From the NCBI GenBank assembly GCA_030592655.1, contig JAUVIQ010000031.1:1-18448 (forward strand): a DNA stretch of 18,448 nt. Reading direction: 5' to 3'. Below the pieces are notes generated by a model, which was not told where the DNA came from, searched no databases, and saw only the letters and a program-made list of their open reading frames with translations. Source of the DNA: Planctomycetales bacterium (GTDB lineage Bacteria; Planctomycetota; Phycisphaerae; SM23-33). The stretch's first letter is position 1; each line of letters begins with the position of its first letter. A program made the position numbers and the translations under genes. This document shows, one piece after another, positions 1-7,367 of this stretch.

Positions 1-1
1 G

Positions 2-832
2 GAGAAGGAGGTGCACCTGGATCAGACGCCGGAGTTTACCCAGGTTTCGTCCGAGATAAACAAGATGGTTTCCGGCCTCCGTGATCGAATGAATCTGCGC
101 CACTCCCTTGCTTTGGCAATGGAAGTGCAGCAGAACCTGCTGCCATCGACTTCCCCAACGGTTGCGGGGTTGGACATTTCCGGCCATAGCACCTATTGCG
201 ATGAAACCGGCGGCGACTACTATGATTTTCTAGATGTGGTCGGTCTTTCCAAAACAACTGCCGCGATCGCAATTGGAGATGTAACTGGTCATGGTATTGC
301 CGCAGCCATGCTTATGGCAACCGCACGCGGTATTCTTCTCAGCCACTGCGACGAAACCGGCTCACTGGCCGAACTGCTCACGCATATGAACAACCAATTG
401 GTCAAGGATGTTTCCTCCTCGCGATTCATGACCATGCTGCTGATGACGATCGACGCGAAGCGCGGCGAGATGCGCTGGGCATCGGCCGGTCATGATCCTC
501 CTTTTGTTTATGACTCGCCGTCGGATCAGTTCGTTGAAATAGATGGCGGCGGAGTACCTTTAGGAATTCTGGACGGCGGCGTTTACGAGGAGTATCTTCT
601 TGGCGACGTTAAGAGCGGGCAGGTTTACCTTGTCTCAACAGACGGCGTGTGGGAAACGATAAATGAAGCCGGGGATATGTTCGGCAAAGATCGTGTCCGG
701 GATATAATCCGCCAACACGCTCACATGTCCGCGGCGGAAATCGGTGAACGGCTTCGAACCGAGTTGGTGCGATTTGGCGGCAAACTCGGCTCGACCGATG
801 ACGTTACATTTGTCGTCGTCAAAATTCTGTGA
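2..832 (+). CDS. SpoIIE/RsbU-type PP2C serine phosphatase, 5' end missing
   Basis: This is the catalytic part of a PPM/PP2C-family serine/threonine phosphatase of the SpoIIE/RsbU type. In known systems these dephosphorylate an anti-sigma-factor antagonist and so switch partner-regulated transcription. Numbered from the GTG at position 11, the metal-binding signatures are GGDYYD (67-72), GDVTGHG (89-95), STDG (209-212) and TDDVT (262-266), with SAGHDPP at 158-164 between them. The reading frame stays open to the window edge, and there is no spaced ribosome site before the GTG. The first 35 or so residues (EINKMVSGLRDR, then LAMEVQQNLLP) look like the end of a HAMP-type linker leading into the phosphatase. 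The gene is therefore probably a truncated membrane sensor phosphatase whose sensor half lies outside the window. No partner STAS or kinase gene is visible nearby. The family call is firm; the partner is unknown. Confidence 0.9.
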   Translation, partial: EKEVHLDQTPEFTQVSSEINKMVSGLRDRMNLRHSLALAMEVQQNLLPSTSPTVAGLDISGHSTYCDETGGDYYDFLDVVGLSKTTAAIAIGDVTGHGIAAAMLMATARGILLSHCDETGSLAELLTHMNNQLVKDVSSSRFMTMLLMTIDAKRGEMRWASAGHDPPFVYDSPSDQFVEIDGGGVPLGILDGGVYEEYLLGDVKSGQVYLVSTDGVWETINEAGDMFGKDRVRDIIRQHAHMSAAEIGERLRTELVRFGGKLGSTDDVTFVVVKIL

Positions 833-852
833 GTGAAAATAAGCATCAAGGC

Positions 853-892
853 CGACCGATTGACTAATGGAGCGGTTTGCAAACGACCGATT
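853..892. repeat. Short direct repeat flanking a 10-bp palindrome
   Basis: The nonamer CGACCGATT occurs at 853-861 and again at 884-892, 31 bases apart, which is about three helical turns. Between and touching them is the perfect 10-bp palindrome GTTTGCAAAC (875-884). The element sits 60-100 bases before the lipoprotein start at 949, where an operator would be expected. A regulatory role is only inference; chance is possible. Confidence 0.3.
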
Positions 893-948
893 CATATGTC
901 TATGGGACAAAATGGATTGTTTCTATACCGCGACATGGAGGTCGCGTC

Positions 949-2049
949 ATGAGCAGGAATCGGACTGCCTGTCAGAAGGCCTCAAGTTTGTGCCAGGTCG
1001 TCCTGGTAATCACCTTGTTTTGCGGGGCCGGCTGTAAGAGTATGGGTCCCGGGACCATCGCCCCCGACCGGTTCAATTACAACAATGCAGTCGCCGATTC
1101 GTGGAAGCAGCAGGTTCTGCTGAATATCGTGCGGCTCCGGTACGGCGACGCCCCCGTGTTTATCGAAGTCGCCCAAATCATCGGTGGGTACACCATGGAG
1201 CAGAGCGGGGAGCTCGGCTGGGGTACCAACGAGGGCGAAAGCCTTAGATGGACCAACTCGTTCGACGTTGGGGGTGAGGTGAAGTTTACGGATCGTCCGA
1301 CGATTACATACACTCCGCTCACGGGTTCCAAGTTTATCCGTAACATGATGACGCCCATCCCCCCGGAAGTCGTCATGTTCATGATCCAGTCCGGCTGGCC
1401 CGCTGATGCAATAATGCAGTTCACGGTGCAAACTGCCAACGGTCTTCGGAACCGGCAGGGCGGGCATGGTAAACGCAAGATGGGCGACCCGGAATTCTTC
1501 AAGTTGGTCTCGTTGTTCCGCGATGTGCAGGCCAGCGGTCTAATGGGCATGAAGGTGGAGAAGTCTGAGAAAGGTCAGGTTACTCTTCATATTATCTTCA
1601 ACGACCAGCAAGCCGATCCTGAAGTGGTCGAGAAGATACGACAGATACGAAAGATGCTCGCACTTCGGGCCGGTGAACGAAAGTTCCGACTTACGTTCGG
1701 GGGCGTAGCGAAAGACGATCTCAACATCTCTCTTCGGACGCGCTCGCTGTTCCATATCCTGATCGTCCTTGCCTCCCACGTGGAAGTGCCCGCCAAGCAT
1801 ATTGAAGACGGACAGGTTAATGAGTCGCTGCCCATCACCCCCGGGATCAGGCCGCTGATTCAAATCCACAGCGGCCGATGGAAGTCCAAAAACGCCTTCG
1901 CGGCCGTGCGGTACAACGGGTACTGGTACTGGATAGACCGGCGCGACCAACCATCAAAGAAGGCGCTCTCGTTTATGGTTCTACTGTTTGCGGTCTCCGA
2001 AGAGGGAGAAAAGCAAGGTGTGCCGATAATGACGATCTCGGCAGGGTAA
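949..2049 (+). CDS. Predicted lipoprotein, conserved hypothetical
   Basis: I do not recognise a function. I chose the ATG at 949 over the in-frame TTG at 877 because GGAGGT (937-942) precedes it by six bases and it puts a signal peptide at the N-terminus. The product is 366 residues long. A charged start and a hydrophobic stretch (about 14-26) lead to Cys29 in the context GAGC, an acceptable if imperfect lipobox. The mature part begins with a characteristic block at 42-74, including NYNNAVADSWKQQ and LLNIVRLRYGD. I associate this block from memory with a family of proteobacterial and planctomycete hypothetical lipoproteins, without a known function. The rest is mixed alpha/beta with no catalytic motif I can name. 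The gene stands alone: the phosphatase ends 116 bases upstream, and a convergent lipoprotein gene ends eight bases downstream. It is probably outer-membrane anchored on its periplasmic side. Confidence 0.8.
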   Translation: MSRNRTACQKASSLCQVVLVITLFCGAGCKSMGPGTIAPDRFNYNNAVADSWKQQVLLNIVRLRYGDAPVFIEVAQIIGGYTMEQSGELGWGTNEGESLRWTNSFDVGGEVKFTDRPTITYTPLTGSKFIRNMMTPIPPEVVMFMIQSGWPADAIMQFTVQTANGLRNRQGGHGKRKMGDPEFFKLVSLFRDVQASGLMGMKVEKSEKGQVTLHIIFNDQQADPEVVEKIRQIRKMLALRAGERKFRLTFGGVAKDDLNISLRTRSLFHILIVLASHVEVPAKHIEDGQVNESLPITPGIRPLIQIHSGRWKSKNAFAAVRYNGYWYWIDRRDQPSKKALSFMVLLFAVSEEGEKQGVPIMTISAG

Positions 2050-2057
2050 CACCTGCG

Positions 2058-2777
2058 TTATTGGTCCTTTGCTTTGTCCAGTACTTTGACGATCTCCTTA
2101 CTCAAGTTCTCGGTAAGTTTCAGCACATGCTTGCGGGTATACCCGCCGAAAATCAACTTTTTGGCGACGCGCGTCCCCAATGAGATGGGCGAGATTGGTA
2201 TGCCCGGCAGGCTATCGCCAGCCTTGACAATCGCACTGCCCAAAGACTTTTGGCCGTTCGTGTCATAGGCCCATATCTTGCAGTGGATTCTGGCTGACCG
2301 CTCCGTTACTACCTGGTCAATGTTACCGGGGAAGTCCAGTTTGGTAATCACCACTCGCAGCCGCAATGGATTGACGCCCTTGGGTTCATCGAGGGAATCT
2401 CCCATTTTTGCTTTTTTCTTGGCATATTGTTTTTTGAATTTTTCAACAGGCATTGCGGATTTAAACGGTTTGCCGTTTAACGTCCCGGGCACAGTGGCAT
2501 ATTTTTCCACGTAATTCGCGAATTCATCGAAATCAAAATCCGTTCCAAGTTTCCATTTATCCCCGGTCAGCAGTTCGATCTGCAACATACCCTTCATCAG
2601 CGGCCCCAACTCCTTCTTTGGAACCTTCGGATCAACATGGACCTCTTCAACGATAACGCTGTCGTATGCCTTCAGGCTTACAGCCTTGCCGTCCGAGTCC
2701 TCCAATGTGACACATCCAGTGGCAAAGGCTAATGACCCGCACATCAGTACGCCGAGCAGAATTTGTTTTCTCGTCAT
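2058..2777 (-). CDS. Predicted lipoprotein of unknown function, possibly DUF4410-like
   Basis: This is a 239-residue protein with a short basic start, a hydrophobic core and the lipobox FATGC, giving an acylated Cys22. Translation starts at an ATG preceded by GGGAAG at a suitable distance. The first mature segment, AYDSVIVEEVHVDPKVP, resembles the opening strand of small periplasmic lipoproteins of the DUF4410 or CsgG-like alpha/beta type. The late segment PLRLRVVITKLDF and the following strands would fit a similar fold. That resemblance is by eye and weak. The middle is rich in lysine (KKQYAKKKAKM). The gene lies 84 bases downstream of another minus-strand lipoprotein gene, so the two may be cotranscribed. 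It faces the plus-strand lipoprotein gene ending at 2049, with only eight bases between the stops. No catalytic residues are apparent. Confidence 0.78.
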   Translation of the reverse strand: MTRKQILLGVLMCGSLAFATGCVTLEDSDGKAVSLKAYDSVIVEEVHVDPKVPKKELGPLMKGMLQIELLTGDKWKLGTDFDFDEFANYVEKYATVPGTLNGKPFKSAMPVEKFKKQYAKKKAKMGDSLDEPKGVNPLRLRVVITKLDFPGNIDQVVTERSARIHCKIWAYDTNGQKSLGSAIVKAGDSLPGIPISPISLGTRVAKKLIFGGYTRKHVLKLTENLSKEIVKVLDKAKDQ

Positions 2778-2810
2778 TTTTACTTCCCTTTCATTCGCTG
2801 TTTTCCATGT

Positions 2811-2845
2811 GGACCGGCCCGAAATGCTCCGGGCCTTTCGGGTCC
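2811..2845. other. Intergenic stem-loop between two lipoprotein genes
   Basis: GGCCCG (2816-2821) pairs with CGGGCC (2830-2835) around an eight-base loop. An outer five-base stem, GGACC (2811-2815) with GGTCC (2841-2845), closes the structure across an interior loop. It lies just after the stop of the minus-strand gene at 2862-3368 and before the next minus-strand gene. Neither strand has a following T-run, so it is not a standard intrinsic terminator. An RNA-stabilising or processing hairpin is possible. Confidence 0.4.
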
Positions 2846-2861
2846 ATATTACATCAGAAGT

Positions 2862-3368
2862 CTATTCTACAGTTACGAAGATAATCTGCCGGTCATGATT
2901 CCGTTGTCCTATGACGCGGATAGAAAAACGATACTGTCCCGGTGGTAGTTGGGCCACCTTCCGGTGTCCATTTGAGTCGATGTAATCAAAGCCCTCCAGC
3001 CGGATTTTCTGATCCGGCTGGCTGAGACGCGCCGTTGGTCGATAAATCGCTGTTTCGTTCACTTTGCCTTCGACGACGGGATTAATCGTGATGTTCACAC
3101 GTTTAAGCGGCAGATCAAACGACTCTGATTTGACTTGGAAGAGAATTGTGGGAGTCCCGCTGATTCGCTTGACGGTCCATGCCGGTCGGGTGGTTCCCTT
3201 CATCTCGCGGGTCTGGTGCTCGTCCAGGAAGACCATCAGCGTATTGCCCGTGCCCTTCATCGCATCTAGCGCAGATGGATCGTTCCTCAAGAGATCGGGA
3301 TCTTGACCGCATCCGGAGAGCACAATCATCAAAACGAACCACACACTGAAAAAGAACTGTATCTTCAC
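2862..3368 (-). CDS. Small predicted lipoprotein, unknown function
   Basis: This is a 168-residue protein starting at GTG, with GGGAAGG (3376-3382) seven bases upstream. A strongly hydrophobic signal (FFFSVWFVLMIVLSGC) ends in a canonical LSGC lipobox, giving lipidated Cys20. It is followed by GQDPD, so Asp is at +4, not at +2. The mature part of about 150 residues looks like a small beta-sandwich. It has alternating strands, and the end (LPPGQYRFSIRVIGQ, then IIFVTVE) resembles fibronectin- or invasin-like folds in which a glycine turn precedes a last pair of strands. No enzyme motif is seen. It is the first gene of a likely two-gene minus-strand unit with the lipoprotein at 2058-2777. It is divergent from the AsmA-like gene, and both promoters must fit in a gap of roughly 60-125 bases. 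Confidence 0.78.
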   Translation of the reverse strand: MKIQFFFSVWFVLMIVLSGCGQDPDLLRNDPSALDAMKGTGNTLMVFLDEHQTREMKGTTRPAWTVKRISGTPTILFQVKSESFDLPLKRVNITINPVVEGKVNETAIYRPTARLSQPDQKIRLEGFDYIDSNGHRKVAQLPPGQYRFSIRVIGQRNHDRQIIFVTVE

Positions 3369-3432
3369 GAGATTGCCTTCCCGTCTTTCGACTCAAACCA
3401 CACACAGGTGATGATATGCTTTCGAGTTGTCC

Positions 3433-5493
3433 ATGTTCAATAAAAAACTCGCACTTGCAATCGCTATCCACAAGCATAATACTTTAAGCCAGATGATGAA
3501 AGGTTTCCTACCAAATATCTTTGAACGACTGAAGCGACGCACCAGTCCCGCCATCCGCCGCACGATTTTGGTGCTGTTCCTTATCGTGGCGATTGGGCTT
3601 ATCGCTAAGTATGCGTTGATCCCATACGTCGTCAAGCAGCAAATCCGGCAGGAGCTGGGACTCTACTGGGACGGTCCCATCGAGATCGAGGACGTCGAAG
3701 TTAATTTCCTGTCGCCAAGCAATCTGCGCGGTATCAGGCTGTGCGACGAAAAAGGGCGATGCTGGGTGAGTCTTGATTCGCTGGAGGCCCGCGTAGCCTC
3801 GATATTGACATTTGATTTTACTGTCGTCGAATTGGTTCTGGACCGGCTTGTAGTAACCGCACATTTCCAGGATGGACAATGTGATTGGCCGATACGAATC
3901 CCCACAGACAGTCCAGCACTGGACCCCGCAAGCTATCCCGACGTTCATATCCGCAATGCCGATCTGATACTGTTGAACGACGACGGCGACAAATGGGTGT
4001 GGGATAATATCGATATGCAGACCCGGTGGCTGACCGGCCAAGCAGCGCCCGAGTTCCGTATCACTCGGTTCGCCGGTGAAAGTCGAGACTGGATGGGCCT
4101 TCAGGGGGCTATTCATCCGGAGACTCTTGAGGCTAACCTGATGTTTGCCGGGACACACACGCTCGAGCGCGGGGAAGTGAAGGCGATTCTTGGTACGTTC
4201 GATGTTCCGGTTGTGGATGATATGAAAGGTATCCTGACGGCGAACTTGAGCATCCAGGGCAAATTGAACGACCTCGGCAGCCTGAACCTGTACGGAACGC
4301 TCAACGTCAACGACCTGGTGTGCAAGTCCGGGCCCGACCAGATTAACTCGGACGCGGATGTCGGCATCCGGTTTTCCGGCCGGAAGGGCCAGATTCTGTA
4401 TGCCAACCTGGTTACGCCCGTATTCACTGCCTCCCTGGGCAAAATACCGCTTGCATATGAAGGCGAAGACGACGACATCGTTGCCCGTATCAGCGACGCG
4501 AGAGTGAAATTCCCCAAGCGGGAGAAATACGGTCCTTTCTGGGAAAAGATACTCGATGAGGCCATGTTCGAAGGCTGGGTGAACTTCAACGGTACGATTG
4601 TTATCCCGACGAAAGCGGGCAAAGAGCCGCTGGAAGTATTCCAGGGACGGATCCAGCTGGATCGTCTTGTGCTGCCGCTGGTGGGGCCATTGGAATTCCG
4701 TGATATTCGCGTCCCGAAGTTCACGGTGGCCAACGGTAATGCCAACGTCCCGAATCTGTCTTGCCGGTCCTGTGGTGGCGACGTGCGTGGAAATGCTGAA
4801 TTCAACCTCTATCCTTTCACATACGATCTGCTTCTGGACGTCAAATCGGTGAGCGCGGGCGAACTTTTCCGCGCGATCGCCCCCAAAAGTAAAATGGAGA
4901 AAGGTCTTGTCAACGGGCGCGTGGTTATCAGCGCGACGGGCATCTCCCTGGCGGGATTCCATCTGAACTCCCTTGCCGTGGCGGAGAATGTCGATTTTGA
5001 GGTAAGCCCCCTGTTCTTCAGCATGTTTCGCATGATGGGCATAAAACCCCAATCCGCGCAAGGCACCAGCGACCTTGCCATCGCGTTCAACATTGATTAT
5101 CCCGTGGTGACTATCAACAGGGCACGCCTGGCCAACCGTGCGTCCGCCATGGACGTCGAGCCGGGAGGCACCATAAACCTGGAAACCGAACAGATCGATT
5201 TTTATGTCGTTGGGGCTAGCCTGAACAACATCAGAATCGCTTTGCTCGCGCCGGGTCGGAACCTGGCGAAACGCCTCACGAGGCTGCGGGTGAAAGGCCA
5301 CTGGTCCGACCCACCGGATAAGATGGTCAGCAAAGCGCCCATGACCGATCTGGCGAAGGGCACGTTGGGGTTCTTCACCGACTGCCTCAAGGTCGGCGGG
5401 GATTTTGGCAAGGGCATCCTGCGTTTCTTCGGGCCGCCGCCTTCGCAGGCCGAACCAGAGGATGAGCCGACGACTTCTCCCGCCAGGCCTTGA
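3433..5493 (+). CDS. AsmA/TamB-like inner-membrane-anchored protein
   Basis: This is a large protein of about 686 residues with one N-terminal membrane segment (RTILVLFLIVAIGLIAKYAL) after a basic cytoplasmic tail, then about 600 residues of beta-rich periplasmic sequence. The layout is that of AsmA-family proteins, which are thought to bridge or guide lipids between the inner and outer membranes. Supporting features are the early segment on IEDVEVNFLSPSNLRGIRL with a following VSLDSLEARV strand pair, and a C-terminal AsmA-type block (NLETEQIDFYVVGA, then LTRLRVKGHWSDPP). In the family this block describes the last groove strands and the ending 'G-x-hydrophobic-x-DP'. The start is uncertain: TTG 3427, ATG 3433 and ATG 3493 are all in frame, and none has a clear ribosome site. 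ATG 3493 would also keep the membrane segment. It is divergent from a small lipoprotein and convergent with the LssY-domain lipoprotein, 66 bases away. Confidence 0.78.
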   Translation: MFNKKLALAIAIHKHNTLSQMMKGFLPNIFERLKRRTSPAIRRTILVLFLIVAIGLIAKYALIPYVVKQQIRQELGLYWDGPIEIEDVEVNFLSPSNLRGIRLCDEKGRCWVSLDSLEARVASILTFDFTVVELVLDRLVVTAHFQDGQCDWPIRIPTDSPALDPASYPDVHIRNADLILLNDDGDKWVWDNIDMQTRWLTGQAAPEFRITRFAGESRDWMGLQGAIHPETLEANLMFAGTHTLERGEVKAILGTFDVPVVDDMKGILTANLSIQGKLNDLGSLNLYGTLNVNDLVCKSGPDQINSDADVGIRFSGRKGQILYANLVTPVFTASLGKIPLAYEGEDDDIVARISDARVKFPKREKYGPFWEKILDEAMFEGWVNFNGTIVIPTKAGKEPLEVFQGRIQLDRLVLPLVGPLEFRDIRVPKFTVANGNANVPNLSCRSCGGDVRGNAEFNLYPFTYDLLLDVKSVSAGELFRAIAPKSKMEKGLVNGRVVISATGISLAGFHLNSLAVAENVDFEVSPLFFSMFRMMGIKPQSAQGTSDLAIAFNIDYPVVTINRARLANRASAMDVEPGGTINLETEQIDFYVVGASLNNIRIALLAPGRNLAKRLTRLRVKGHWSDPPDKMVSKAPMTDLAKGTLGFFTDCLKVGGDFGKGILRFFGPPPSQAEPEDEPTTSPARP

Positions 5494-5559
5494 GAGCGCC
5501 GAGTGTGAGTTCATGAGCAAAAGCACCGTCGCCGGAGCCGAATCCCGCAGAGTCATCCG

Positions 5560-6903
5560 TCATTTCCGCTTCAGCCACTTGTCTCGGTGCTCTTCGACCA
5601 CTGCGGGGAATTTCCATTTGAAGAATTCCAGGTCCGAAAACGGGACAGGCTTGCCGGAAAGCATAAGAACCGCCCGCAGCCCGTCGGTATAATACGGATC
5701 GCCGGTAAGATTTCCCCTTGGCTTCGAGACGTCCGCAGCGCCGACCCCTCCGACGAAACCGAGCCTGGCCACCCCATGTGTGCTGATGAGGTCATAGACG
5801 ATATACCCCCGCGCCTCGTCAACATCGGGGTCAATTTTGTGCGTCATCAGGGTCTTGGACGTGAACCGCACGCCGATGTCCCGGCTGATTTGACCGATCC
5901 AGACCGGCTTGCCCTCGAACCGCTTCGGCGTCATCCACAGGCGTAGATGGTTTCTCTCGTGGATTGTCTCGCGCGCCTTCTGGAAGGAAATATCCTGGCC
6001 ACGACCATAGACGTAAAGCGAACTGATAGGTGCGTACCTGTATTTTGTTCCGAATAAAAAAGACCACCCGGTTTCCAGGGCCGAACCGAGGTATATTTTC
6101 TCTGTCTCATCCCATCCGCTTCGGATGAAAGCCGAGAATATGTCTTCGAGATTCCCGATGACCACAAGGTTGAGCGGGTCTGCTTGTTCCTTTGCATTTT
6201 TGCCTGTTGCGCACGGGGGCAGGTCTTTGAGCGCCGCGTACAGACCTGCCTCGTCGTATGAGACGATCTTGTCTTTCGGATAGAGTTTGTCGAAATCGAC
6301 TTCCTCATAATCGGGCTTGATGCCGGGAACGGGAACAAAGAACATAAAGGTCCGGGTTTGACGCGGACCAAACAGGGCGACGTTCACTTCTTTTGTCCCG
6401 AGGTCCTGGCTGACGAAGGCGAAACCGGAGATGGTAGCGCCCGGCTGGATGAATCTGGGAATGCTCATCCGCTCGAAATATATGTCCATCTCCTTGTTGG
6501 CGGCGCTTGATAATACGAAGTGGCTTTTCCATGCGACTTCGGCGGGCGAGTAGTAGTTGGGGTCGAGTGTATGCGGAGGAAACCAGTAGGGGATATCGTC
6601 GTTGTTCTCGATTTCCACCCAGACCGACTGAATGCCCTTCCCGCCCAGATCGACCCCGAAGACCTTACGACTTTCCTTCGCACACAGCACGGCGACCGTA
6701 ACTCGGACGTTTCCGTCGGTTTTTGTCTGGGCCCGTTCCTTGAAGGGAACTTCGCTCATTGGAGTGGGCCGATAGGCGCAGCCGGAAGCCGCTGCGCATA
6801 AGACCACGGCACTGAGGCACAGGTAGCCCGCAATCGCGGAAACCGGCAAACGTGATCGTTTTTCCCCGAACATGACTCCATCTTTCAAAACGTTCATTTG
6901 CAT
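5560..6903 (-). CDS. Lipoprotein with LssY C-terminal-like domain
   Basis: This is a 447-residue protein. I chose the ATG at 6903 over the upstream in-frame GTG at 6936 because AGGAGA sits six to seven bases before it. A hydrophobic signal ends in the lipobox AASGC, giving lipidated Cys42. Residues of about 60-195 form an Ig-like beta domain (VWVEIENNDDIPYWFPP). Residues of about 243-392 match the LssY_C pattern as I know it: DPLNLVVIGNLEDIFSAF and SGWDE, then YVYGRGQDISFQKAR, then HLRLWMTPKRFEGKPVWIG, then SRDIGVRF and a THKIDPDVDEARGYIVYDL block. In many proteobacteria this domain is the C-terminal part of membrane phosphatase or DedA-like proteins; here it is a separate surface or periplasmic lipoprotein. 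Its biochemical role is not established. The gene is convergent with the AsmA-like gene, and the IS remnant lies immediately upstream. Confidence 0.8.
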   Translation of the reverse strand: MQMNVLKDGVMFGEKRSRLPVSAIAGYLCLSAVVLCAAASGCAYRPTPMSEVPFKERAQTKTDGNVRVTVAVLCAKESRKVFGVDLGGKGIQSVWVEIENNDDIPYWFPPHTLDPNYYSPAEVAWKSHFVLSSAANKEMDIYFERMSIPRFIQPGATISGFAFVSQDLGTKEVNVALFGPRQTRTFMFFVPVPGIKPDYEEVDFDKLYPKDKIVSYDEAGLYAALKDLPPCATGKNAKEQADPLNLVVIGNLEDIFSAFIRSGWDETEKIYLGSALETGWSFLFGTKYRYAPISSLYVYGRGQDISFQKARETIHERNHLRLWMTPKRFEGKPVWIGQISRDIGVRFTSKTLMTHKIDPDVDEARGYIVYDLISTHGVARLGFVGGVGAADVSKPRGNLTGDPYYTDGLRAVLMLSGKPVPFSDLEFFKWKFPAVVEEHRDKWLKRK

Positions 6904-6945
6904 GTCTCTCTCCTGATGTCGCCGGTAGGGTTCCACGTCCGGCGC

Positions 6946-7140
6946 TCACGGGCCTCGGCCGCAACTGAGGTGCTCTGCGAAAGGCGGACACTTGAAGCGT
7001 GGGCTTCGTGCCGCCTGAGTCACCGTTGATTCATAAAGTTCCTCATACGCCGCTGAGCCGACATAGCCCAGAGACGCATGCCGTCGCTTACGATTATAGA
7101 ACACCTCGACGTACTTGAAAACATCCTGCTCGGCTTCGTA
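6946..7140 (-). pseudogene. IS3-family transposase (integrase core) 3' remnant
   Basis: Translated on the minus strand, this stretch reads YEAEQDVFKYVEVFYNRKRR followed by HASLGYVGSAAYEELYEST. This is the C-terminal end of the DDE integrase core of IS3-family transposases, where the usual pattern is EA..DVF.YIE.FYNR.RRH..LGY.SP..YE. The frame ends at a TGA (6946-6948). Upstream it breaks at once into a TAG just before the tyrosine, and nothing further upstream resembles the rest of the transposase. Only about 65 codons survive, so the element is dead. The catalytic aspartates and most of the core are gone; no terminal inverted repeat could be defined. It shows that a mobile element once inserted between the LssY-domain lipoprotein and the sigma-factor operon. 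Confidence 0.85.
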
Positions 7141-7367
7141 CGGCTATTTAGATTGCGCGGGCCTATCGAACCTTGCAACTCGGATACCGCGTGGATAGGC
7201 TCTTAACACAAGTTACTACAAAGAAAACCTCCGGTCTCAACTGTTCGTGATAAATTATTTCGAACCCGGCGCAAATTATCAGCCGGCAACCACGTCTAAA
7301 TAACAGAGACCGGCGGATGTGCCGGTTGTAACCGTTACCAAATGGTTCTTGGGGAACTCAGGAAACC
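7141..7367 (+). promoter_or_regulatory. Palindrome-rich leader ahead of the ECF sigma operon
   Basis: This non-coding stretch runs between the transposase remnant and the sigma gene. It contains GCCTATC/GATAGGC (7161-7167 with 7194-7200). It also contains CCGGTCTC (7231-7238), which is complementary to GAGACCGG (7306-7313). A compact hairpin, ACCGGC/GCCGGT (7309-7314 with 7321-7326), has a six-base loop. The last two structures use the same bases and so exclude each other. AACC/GGTT (7330-7333 with 7344-7347) is a further small stem. The promoter of the long operon should lie here, but I could not find a convincing -35/-10 pair of either the housekeeping or the ECF (GAAC/GTC) type. The region is suggestive of leader control; no known riboswitch consensus was recognised. 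Confidence 0.4.

Noticed and set aside
877..948. Upstream TTG start extending the orphan lipoprotein by 24 residues
   Set aside because: It has no ribosome site and would bury the signal peptide; the ATG at 949 has GGAGGT at ideal spacing.
2041..2056. Small hairpin GCAGG/CCTGC over the stop codon of the orphan lipoprotein, a possible bidirectional terminator
   Set aside because: Only five base pairs and no T-run on either side; not strong enough to list as a terminator.
3508..5556. A very long open frame on the minus strand, opposite the AsmA-like gene
   Set aside because: Its sequence is low in recognisable patterns, rich in Arg/His/Gln, and mirrors the codon structure of the AsmA-like gene, which has a membrane segment and family motifs.
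7173..7201. Possible housekeeping promoter TTGCAA, 17 bases, TAGGCT
   Set aside because: Only four of six and three of six consensus positions match, and the -10 overlaps an inverted repeat.
7262..7299. Possible ECF-type promoter with GAAC and GTCTAA
   Set aside because: The spacing between the two elements is about ten bases too long for an ECF promoter.
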